In this document: piece by piece, positions 11,501 to 18,443 of the stretch
Layout of the letters: the number at the start of each line of letters is the position of its first letter
Position numbering within the stretch: the stretch's first letter is position 1
Source of the DNA: Rhynchosporium graminicola
Lineage: Eukaryota > Ascomycota > Leotiomycetes > Helotiales > Ploettnerulaceae
Direction: 5' to 3'
Assembly (NCBI GenBank): GCA_900074885.1
Contig: FJUW01000020.1
Span: forward strand, 1-18,443
Length of the DNA stretch: 18,443 nucleotides
Translations under genes and position numbers: made by a program
Notes under the pieces: generated by a model
Seen by the model: only the letters and a program-made list of their open reading frames with translations
Told to the model about the DNA's origin: nothing
Databases searched by the model: none

Positions 11501-12362
11501 AGAGCGAATATATATTAAGTAATAGTTCTTCTAGAATAATTTTATAATCGTATAAGCGATATAACAGAAGAATATTAGAATCCTACTTAGAAAAAGCTTC
11601 CTTAAGAGTATAGTACTATTCTAGTAGCTTTTTAGCTATAAGTCGTTTAGTATTAGGATCCTTAGGAGAATCGCTATATAGATAGTTTTATATAAAGCAG
11701 TTTATCTTATAGATACTAGTAAAGAATAATTTAGAACTTTTATATTTTATATTAAAATAAAAAGCTATAGTATTAATTTAGTAAATCGGAATTAGTTTCT
11801 AGATCCTTAGAGGTTAAGAGGAGTACTTATAATAGAGTTTTAGTATAAGTACTTTTCTTAATAAAGTTAAAGCGGAAAAGAGTTCGGATTCTTTAGTAAT
11901 AAGCGGAAATAAGTTAAAGAGTAAAGATAATATATTAATATACTATATCGCTACTATTTAGTATAATCGGCGTTAATCTAGCTAGTTTATAGCTAAGTCC
12001 TGCGCGTTAGCGTCGATTTAGTAAGATCGATTAATATTAAGTTTATAAAATAATAGAGTTATAATTATCTCCTTATTATATTAGAAAGTAATTAGATAGC
12101 GTTCCGATTATAGTAACTTATAATAGAGCGTATCTAGCTTAACTTAAAATCGTCGTATCTATTTAATACTAATAATTATATCTTATTATCCTAAATCGAA
12201 GAGAATAAAAAGGTAGTTATAAATACGCTTACTATTAATAAAAAAGTATAAATATATAAAATAAGTAATATAAGTTCTAATAAACTATTAGAAACTACGT
12301 ATTAGAATAGAATAAGGCAGTAGCTCGATTTTAATACCGAGGGCCCCTGATAATCATCTAGT
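8600..12362 (-). pseudogene. Element C pol remnant: RT, RNase H, integrase and chromodomain
   Basis: The frame enters a few codons after the protease active site, which D's insertion removed. The RT box is YLDN (11060-11049). The first integrase Asp is GAC at 9701-9699, exactly 453 codons from the RT box as in B and D. The second Asp and the Glu codons also survive. Beyond the core lies the GPY/F-like C-terminal region (about 9075-8930: Val-Lys-Asp-Lys-Val-Phe-Leu, then Leu-Ser-Lys-Lys-Leu). A chromodomain follows at about 8810-8640, with Asp-Ile-Leu, Leu-Arg-Gly-Asn-Leu-Lys-Tyr and Leu-Arg-Asp-Phe landmarks. Trp codons that normally mark these domains are TAG. The C-terminal stop is not certain; about 8600 is an estimate. 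The chromodomain places the family among chromoviruses, which use it to target chromatin. Stops make it non-functional. Confidence 0.86.
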
Positions 12363-12440
12363 TATGATAATAGCTCACCTGAATATCATATAAGAAGAAG
12401 GATAGATAATAGGGCCTAAGTTCATAGGTATCCCGGCAGA

Positions 12441-12474
12441 ACTAGTATCCGACCCGGTATAGTATCGGACTAGT
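12441..12474. repeat. Imperfect inverted repeat in LTR U3 (D copy)
   Basis: The arms ACTAGTATCCGA and TCGGACTAGT flank a short spacer, just upstream of the TATA-like stretch. This corresponds to 6927-6960 in C's LTR. Conservation of the arms in both copies despite RIP suggests it was part of the original LTR. A regulatory role is inference. Confidence 0.5.
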
Positions 12475-12477
12475 ACT

Positions 12478-12535
12478 AGTATATATATATAAGGTGCTTT
12501 ATACTCTATCTCTCTTCATCTTTCTTCCTTATCTT
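12478..12535 (+). promoter_or_regulatory. Probable LTR promoter: TATA stretch and CT-rich initiator
   Basis: An alternating TA run (about 12479-12492) is followed within about 25 bases by a pyrimidine-rich tract containing CTCTATCTCTC, a common arrangement for fungal transcription starts. Its position in the LTR and its orientation toward gag fit a U3/R boundary. The TA run could partly be a product of RIP. Confidence 0.5.
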
Positions 12536-12689
12536 TTTATTTCCTTTGTAATAGACTATATAAGATCGCTCTTAGCTTCTCTACTCGTTTATTCTTACTT
12601 ATATACTACTTTAAGTCTTATATTATTATATTAAATAAAAAGATTAAGATAGCCGGAGATAGCTTACTATAATATCTTACTATTAAGTT

Positions 12690-14445
12690 AGTTATTCGAT
12701 AACTACTCGTATATAGCCGAGATACTAGAGATCTCTCGGATAACTATAAATCAGGGTTTAATTCAGCTTATTATAAATAGTATAATAGAGGAGGTCTTCG
12801 CTAACGCTCTTTTAATAACTCCCTTAGTATAAAGGAATTATAAATAGATTTTAAAGAAAGTATAATAAATACTCCGGAACTTTAACTTTTATATATTACT
12901 ACTAAAATAGTCTTAATATACTCCTTTTTAAGCTACTATTATAGCTTTTAATTAATAAACTAAAGACTCCTCTAGTTCTAGAGGAACTTAACGCGATCCT
13001 TCCCGCTCTACCTCCGAACTTAATCTATTATACTTTTCCTTACTTTAAATATCTCTTACCTTAGAGAATATTAATACTTTATTAAGGAAATACTGATTAA
13101 GAAAGAAAGGAAAATAAAAGCGAAATTTATTAAGAGTATAATCGCTAAGTATTTCTATTACTATAAGTGACTCGAACCTAATCTATTCCCTTTTATAATA
13201 ATTAATAGACTAAAAGGAAAAGAATAACTCTTTAGAAGATATTATAGATAAACTAATCTCTATATAAGATAAGTTCCTTATAGAGGTCTCTTACTTATCT
13301 TCGACTCTTCTACTAGAACTAATATTATAATCTCTATATATTCTAGAGTTTAATAAGCTAATAAACTCTATTCCGATATATAGTACTAAGAGAGAAGATA
13401 CTATTCCTAATAAACTATCTCCTTCTCCCGGCGCTAAATCAGTAGAGTTACGCCCTAAGAAGTCTTATCTTACTAAGAAGATCTTGCCTCTAGATAATAG
13501 ATTAGACCTTACTTTCCTCTAATAGAGAGTATCGATACGAGACCGGCTAGCTATAAATACTAACTACTACCTTACGGACTTCTCCCGGCGCGTTCTCGTA
13601 TAGGGGCTAGTTACTAGATTAGCTAAGGAGTATCTTACGCTTTAGTATCTTACTAATAAGTTTAAAACTAGTAATAAAATAATCTCCTTATTAGAGGAGA
13701 ACTTTCTTATTAGTTTAGAAGAAGATAACTATTATAATACTTTCTATCGCTTAGAAATATAATAACCCGGCTATATACGTAAGACTTTCGCTGAGTTTCG
13801 TAATCGATTTCAAAGCGCTATTATCTAAGGTAAGGTTAAAAAGAAGGAGTAGTTCTTTTATATATAAGATAAGATTATACTATCTTTATACGCTTTAATT
13901 CTTATTATTAAACTAATATAAAATAAGGATTATACTTTTATAATTAGATTCTTACTTTCTTTTAATACTAAGTATCGCTATAACTTAGAATATACTTATC
14001 CCGAGAAAGCTACTGCTTAAGTATAGTACCGTAAGCTTACTATTATTACTACGATTACTACTAGTTCTACCTCTTACTAGTCCCTAAGCTTAGCCCCTCG
14101 ATAAACTACTCTTATACCGTATATATATACTTTTACCCTAGTATAATCTAGTACTTTCTCCGCGCTAAAACGCTTTATTACCTCGACCGGAGAACCCCTT
14201 AAGTATTATAGTTATAGATAGCTTAGTTATATTAAGCTAGATTACTTTAACTTACTTAAGGTTTAATTAATCGACGAATTTCTAGAAGAGAAAAGAGTAG
14301 CTAAAGAAGTAGTAGAAGATATACCCTCCGAATCTGGACTAATACTAAAGGGAAATAATAAGGCCTAAGTAAAAACTCCTTCTTAGGTCTATATAAGTAT
14401 AATCTCTCTAATCTAGATTTTAACTCCCTAATAAGAGGTAAGTAA
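12690..14445 (+). pseudogene. Element D gag remnant with CCHC zinc knuckle
   Basis: This is the structural Gag relic of about 580 codons, in one frame interrupted by TAG/TAA. The start is approximate because no ATG remains. The N-terminal part is leucine- and isoleucine-rich. The middle (about 13500-14000) has the character of a Gag core, including Phe-Ala-Glu-Phe-Arg-Asn-Arg-Phe and a Lys-rich segment. A CX2CX4HX4C zinc knuckle at 14204-14245 has all three Cys and the His turned to Tyr, and one internal Gln to stop. Pol follows in the -1 frame relative to gag, with an overlap of up to about 100 bases. This would suit programmed -1 frameshifting, but I see no convincing slippery heptamer, and a small indel cannot be excluded. 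Confidence 0.8.
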
Positions 14446-17400
14446 TTTATATACCTGATTATAATTAGTATAAATAGGCTAAGAGTCTCTATAAATAGCT
14501 TAATCGATACTAGAGCGAATAGTTATCTATTTATTAATCGTACTCTTACCGGACGATTATTAGGGGCCCTTAGTATCAAAATCGAGCTACTACTTTATTC
14601 TATTCTAATATATAAGTTCTAATAGTCTATTATAACTTATATTACTTATTTTATATATTTATACTTTTCTATTAATAGTAAGTATATTTATAACTACCCT
14701 TTTATTCTCCTCGATATAGAATAATAAGATATAATTATTAGTATTAAATAGATACGACGATTTTAAGTTAAGCTAAATACGCTCTACTATAAGCTACTAT
14801 AATCAGAACGCTATCTAGCTACTCTCTAATATAATAAGGAGATAATTATAACTCTATTACTTTATAAACTTAGTATTAATCGATCTTACTAAATCGATAC
14901 TAATACGCGGGACTTAACTATAAACTAGCTAAACTAATACTAATTATATTAAATAGTAATAATATAATATATTAATATATTATCTTTACTTTTTAACTTA
15001 TTTCTAATTATTACTAAGGAATCCGAACTCTTTTCTGCTCTAACTTTATCGAGAAAAGTACTTACGCTAAAACTCTATTATAAGTACTCCTCTTAACCTC
15101 TAAGGATCTAGAAACTAGTTCCGATTTACTAAATTAGTATTATAGCTTTTTACTTTAATATAAAATATAAAAGTTCTGAATTATTCTTTATTAGTATCTA
15201 CGAGATAAACTACTTTTTATAAGATTATCTAAATAGTAACTCTCTTAAGGATCCCGATACTAAACGACTTATAGTCGAAAAGCTACTAGAATAGTATTAT
15301 ACTCTTAAGGAAGCCTTTTCTAAATAGGATTCTAATATTCTTCTGCTATATCGCTTATATAATTATAAAATTATTCTAGAAGAATTATTACTTAATATAT
15401 ATTCGCTTTTATATTACTAATCTATAAACGAACTATAAGTAACTAAGGAGTACTTTATAGAGAACTTAGATAAAGGATTTATCGAATCTAGCTAAAGTCC
15501 CTTTATATTATTTATATTATTTATTAAGAAAGCTAATAGAGGATTACGCTTCTATATCGATTATTATAAGCTTAATACGATTACTCGAAAGGATTCCTAC
15601 TTAATACCTAGGATCGATAAGCTCTTAACTTATATATCTAAAGTAATAATCTTTACTAAACTAGATATCCGAGTAGTATTTAACTATATTTATATAAACT
15701 CTGAATCAGAGGAGTATACTACTTTCCGAACCCGCTTTAGATCTTATAAATATAAAGTACTACTTTTTAGGCTTTATAATAAACCTAGTATATACTAGCG
15801 ATATATAAATAATATACTACTAGACTACTTAGATAACTTCTATATAACTTACATAGATAATATTCTTATATACTTAGAAACGCTCTAGGAATATAAGGAA
15901 TATATTAAATTAGTACTATAATACTTAATAGATACCGGACTCTAAGTAGATATTAAGAAAAGCGAATTCTATATTACTTAGACTAAATACCTCAGATATA
16001 TTATTATTACTAACGGAATCGAGCTAGACCCTGAGAAAGTAGTACTATTAGTAGACTAGAAGTACCCTGAAATAATAATAGCTATAAAATCCTTCTTAAG
16101 ATTCTATAGGTTTTACTATTAATCTATTCGGAATTTCGGCCTTATTACTAAATCTCTCTTAGTACTTACTCGGCTTATAGTACTATAGAATTTCACTAAC
16201 GATTATAAGAAGTCCTTCGATAATTTATATTAATAGCTACTATTAGTATAGAAACTATATTATTTCGACTTTAAATTATAAACTAAACTAGAAACTAATA
16301 CCTCTAATAGTATAATAGCTAGAGTTATTTTCTAATTATATAAAGATAACTAGTAGTATCTAATTAGATTCTACTCCTATATTCTTAATAGATATAAACT
16401 AAACTAAGAGATCTATAATAAGGAGCTATATACTATTATTAAGTCTTTCTAGAAATAGAGACTAGAACTTATATCTCTATAATACTATACTAGCGTATAT
16501 ACGGACTATCGATCCTTAGAATACTTTATAACTACTAAGGTCCTAACTAGTAAGTAAGCTAGATAGATAGAATTCTTTTCCGAATTTAACTTTTAAATTA
16601 TATATATACTTAGTAAAGATAACGCTAAAGCTAATATCATTAACTATAGAAAATAAGATCTAAAGATATAAGAATAATAGAAATAAGATAATAGATCTCG
16701 GGTTTTATTACCTTTAGATTACTTAGACCTTAGGATTAACGCGGAACTAGCTAAGTATTATATTAATTAAATTAGTTATATATACTTAATATCGCTAAGG
16801 ACTAATATACTATCGGAACTTATATATAACTCTTTTGATTTAATCGAGAAACTATACTAATTTAACTAAGAATTATTCTCTAAGGAATAAAATATATTAG
16901 AAGATAGCTATATTATTAATAATAGTTTACTACTTTATAATGATTATCTATACGTATAACGCTATATCTTACTATATACTTATTTAATTAGCGAAATCTA
17001 TAATTAAGTTTCTTCTGCTTATCTAAACGCTTATAAAACTACCGAAATAATTTCTACCTATTATTACTAGAAAGGACTTATATCGGATATGAAATAGTAT
17101 ACTCGTAATTACTACTCTTACTAGTACTCTTATCCGAAATAGATAAAATAGTAAGGATTCCTCTACTTATTATTAGTATCTAGCTACTTTATATAATACT
17201 TAGCTATAGATTTTAAGGACTTCTTACCTAATAACTAAGGATTTAATAAGATATTAGTATTTATCGACCGCTTAGGGAAAGACTCTATATTAATATTATA
17301 CTACTATAATATCGATACTTATAAGATAGCGATATTATTTATCTAATAGATATATCGTTTCGGATATACCCTTAAGTTAATTATATCCGACCGAGGAGCT

Positions 17401-17700
17401 TAGCTAGTCTTATCCTTCTAGTAAGAGTTTTACTATATAATTAGAGTTAAGGTTAAGCTCTCTACCTCCTTCTACTAGTAAACCGATAGATAAATAGAGA
17501 TTATAAACTAGTATATTAACTAACGCCTTAGACCTTTTATTAATTACTACTAGAGTAACTAGGGCGAATTACTACTAATAATAGACTGCGCTTAAGTAAC
17601 CCTGCCTTACGATTCTATTAGTATAGCGCTATATACCTTTAAATATAGTATATTACTATAGAATAGCTAGGACTAGAAGTAACTTACCGGATCGATACTA
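14365..17700 (+). pseudogene. Element D pol remnant: protease, RT, RNase H, integrase core
   Basis: The protease site at 14506-14517 reads Asp-Thr-Arg-Ala (family: Asp-Thr-Gly-Ala). RT (about 15480-16000) shows Leu-Arg-Phe-Tyr-Ile-Asp-Tyr and a catalytic box YIDN at 15850-15861 in place of YxDD. RNase H begins near 16290 with its first Asp changed to Asn (16297-16299); its later Glu and Asp (GAC 16504) remain. The integrase zinc-binding Cys have become Tyr (about 17040-17130). The catalytic triad codons survive: GAT 17209, GAC 17389 and GAG 17497, with spacing D-x59-D-x35-E, the classic retroviral-type arrangement. One frame holds over 3.3 kb with only substitution-type stops. It ends abruptly at 17700 where element E begins. 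The 5' limit in the gag overlap is approximate. Confidence 0.9.
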
Positions 17701-17997
17701 TGACGACTGGTCAGGTTTGGAGGTCTCTCCCTATTAGTAGAAACACTTACTGCTAAGCGAGATTATACGAGTAGAGTTTAGGGGGCCCCTTTTCATGTAT
17801 ATACTTCTATTCTCTCTCTACTTCTTTACTCCTTAGTTATAGATTCTTAAGTGATTCTTACTACTTTATATTCATAGTAATATGAGGTCTTATTACTTAG
17901 GTAGTTTTAAGACCTTTCTAGAGTAAGCGTTATATTATCTATAACTCTTTTACTTACGTCTAGGAAGATAGTAAATATCTACTTATATTATACCTCT
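17701..17997 (+). repeat. Probable element E 5' LTR and leader
   Basis: It opens with TGACGACTGGTCAGG. The first 100 bases keep more CpA/TpG than most of the window. A GGGGGCCCCT palindrome (about 17781-17790), then CATGTATATAC and a CT-rich tract (about 17803-17825), look like an LTR promoter. The inner LTR boundary is not resolved: the CGTTATA near 17928 is one possible mutated end. Confidence 0.5.
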
Positions 17998-18443
17998 ATG
18001 CCTAGAGCTACTAAACGCAGGAGACTACGCTATACGGAGAAGGCCTATACTAAGTATAAACTTAAAGAATAGTACCTAAACAGAAGTAACTTAAGTCTGA
18101 TAAATCGACTACTAGTTCTCCGACTCTCTCTACTTCCTATTCTTTAGCGACTCGTAATACTCGCTATAACCTACCTCTCTCTATAGTAGAGAGTACTCGC
18201 GATAACGCCTCGTCCGAGTTAAGCTCCTTAACTCTTACTATAATTAACGAACTTACCGAGTCGCTAAACCTCCCTGATAATATCTCTATATTAATAGTAA
18301 TTATAAGTAACTTATAGGAAGACCGCGCTTACTAGCTATAAGAGGCAGAAAGGAAGCTCGCGGAGGAGAGATAATTAAACGCTAACTTATCTATAGAACT
18401 ACGCTAGTTATAGGACGAGTTCCTAGAACTACGCTAGTTAACT
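17998..18443 (+). pseudogene. Element E gag remnant, N-terminal part
   Basis: An ATG at 17998 opens a basic start (Met-Pro-Arg-Ala-Thr-Lys-Arg-Arg-Arg-Leu-Arg) that meets a TAG at 18070, probably a former Gln. Coding character then continues in another frame from about 18081 to the window end: a Ser/Thr-rich stretch, then a Glu/Gln/Leu-rich segment (from about 18312) with strong coiled-coil character, including Gln-Glu-Ala-Glu-Arg-Lys-Leu-Ala-Glu-Glu-Arg. The frame change between about 18065 and 18085 implies a 1- or 2-base indel. A coiled coil near the start is common in Gag of fungal retroelements, but no zinc knuckle is in view, so the identity is an inference from context. Confidence 0.55.
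18394..18440 (+). repeat. 17-bp direct repeat in the coiled-coil region
   Basis: TAGAACTACGCTAGTTA occurs at 18394-18410 and again at 18424-18440, a 30-base (10-codon) period. In the gag frame both encode Glu-Leu-Arg, a stop (former Gln), Leu. This suggests a short internal duplication in the coiled coil. Confidence 0.7.

Larger units (their letters stand above)
6771..12362 (-). mobile_element. Element C: Ty3/gypsy chromovirus-type retrotransposon, 3' part with 3' LTR
   Basis: From right to left on the minus strand: pol from within the protease (12362) through a chromodomain ending near 8600, about 1.5 kb of non-pol sequence, a polypurine tract, and the 3' LTR (7038-6771). Gag and the 5' LTR are missing because D's 5' LTR begins exactly where C stops (12363). 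C and D are gaplessly complementary (C position + D position = 26910) from 9210-12362 to 14548-17700. C itself interrupts B's protease at 6770. The five B bases there (6766-6770, TCGGG) should recur beyond C's lost 5' end. Confidence 0.86.
12363..12630 (+). repeat. Element D 5' LTR, 268 bp
   Basis: It is the reverse complement of element C's 3' LTR at 6771-7038, with identical length and mutated versions of the terminal inverted repeats (TATGATAATA at the start, TATTATTATA at the end). Gag follows directly on the same strand, so it is a 5' LTR. It keeps nine CpA/TpG dinucleotides against five in C's LTR, which fits a younger insertion. I could not recognise a primer-binding site after 12630. 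Confidence 0.87.
9210..17700. repeat. Large inverted repeat formed by elements C and D
   Basis: The arms are 9210-12362 (C, minus) and 14548-17700 (D, plus), each 3153 bp. They pair without gaps at every point I checked: RT box, first integrase Asp, and both ends all sum to 26910. About 2.2 kb of D's LTR and gag separates them. The differences I saw are C/T or G/A transitions. It results from two same-family copies in opposite orientation, not from a DNA transposon. Confidence 0.85.
12363..17700 (+). mobile_element. Element D: Ty3/gypsy chromovirus-family retrotransposon, 5' complete, 3' truncated
   Basis: The order is 5' LTR, gag, protease, RT, RNase H and integrase core, all on the plus strand. 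It is the most complete copy in the window. Its outer LTR edge at 12363 directly interrupts C's protease. At 17700 its integrase stops where the unrelated sequence TGACGACTGG of element E begins. In B and C the same spot continues with Ile-Arg-Glu-Ala and the C-terminal region. The chromodomain and 3' LTR should lie right of E. The last five C bases before D (12358-12362, CTAGT) are the predicted target-site duplication. Confidence 0.9.
17701..18443 (+). mobile_element. Element E: further LTR retrotransposon, 5' end only
   Basis: It begins with TG exactly where D's integrase breaks off, and has an LTR-like leader followed by a Gag-like frame that runs out of the window. It shares no visible sequence with A, B, C or D. 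The predicted target duplication is the last five D bases (17696-17700, TACTA). Assignment as an LTR element rests on position, the TG edge, the promoter-like layout and the coiled-coil Gag. No polymerase is visible to prove it. Confidence 0.62.

Noticed and set aside
3380..17700. Ty1/copia affiliation
   Set aside because: RT and RNase H precede integrase and C carries a C-terminal chromodomain. This is the Ty3/gypsy chromovirus order; copia elements have integrase before RT.
17998..18072. A 24-residue basic peptide gene
   Set aside because: The stop is a TAG typical of a mutated Gln codon, and gag-like coding continues after it in a shifted frame. It is the broken start of element E's gag.
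1..18443. Mitochondrial or plastid DNA, or a bacterial AT-rich genome
   Set aside because: The AT-richness comes from CpA loss with CpG kept, and the content is LTR retrotransposons with a chromodomain integrase.
1..18443. CRISPR array, tRNA, rRNA or bacterial operon features
   Set aside because: I saw no regularly spaced short repeats, no cloverleaf-like genes and no ribosome binding sites. The repeats present are retroelement copies.
1..18443. Loss of C by methyl-CpG deamination
   Set aside because: CpG is still frequent throughout, and CpA is the depleted dinucleotide.

Overview
The window looks like a block of heavily mutated transposon relics from a filamentous ascomycete (Pezizomycotina). 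The evidence is the composition: the sequence is very AT-rich, CpA and TpG are almost absent, TpA is in excess, and CpG, CpC and CpT are kept. Reading frames are full of TAG and TAA where Gln or Trp codons would be expected, while TGA is rare. This is the signature of repeat-induced point mutation (RIP). The species cannot be named from the sequence. I see no intact gene, tRNA, rRNA or CRISPR array.

Five Ty3/gypsy-type LTR retrotransposon copies account for nearly everything. Element A (minus, 1-2853, cut by the window start) has a 5' LTR and a gag-pol in one continuous frame. Element B (minus, 3380-6770) is a pol fragment from protease to integrase. Element C (minus, 6771-12362) has its 3' LTR (6771-7038), a polypurine tract, about 1.5 kb of non-pol sequence, and pol through a C-terminal chromodomain. 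Element D (plus, 12363-17700) has its 5' LTR (12363-12630), gag, and pol up to the integrase core. Element E (plus, 17701 to the end) is a different family, with a probable LTR and the start of gag. B, C and D belong to one chromodomain-bearing family and align without gaps over kilobases.

The junctions fit a nest of insertions. A's 5' LTR edge interrupts B's integrase. C's 3' LTR edge interrupts B's protease. D's 5' LTR edge interrupts C's protease. E's edge interrupts D's integrase. B would then be the oldest copy and E the innermost on the right. The missing halves should lie outside the window.

Two things stand out. First, 2663-3187 is repeated at 3189-3713 with one mismatch and a single N between the copies. 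This is almost certainly an unmerged contig overlap and not biology. Second, a degenerate plus-strand reading frame (about 7540-8494) lies antisense to element C, between the end of pol and the 3' LTR. I do not recognise its product, and it is the best candidate here for something undescribed.
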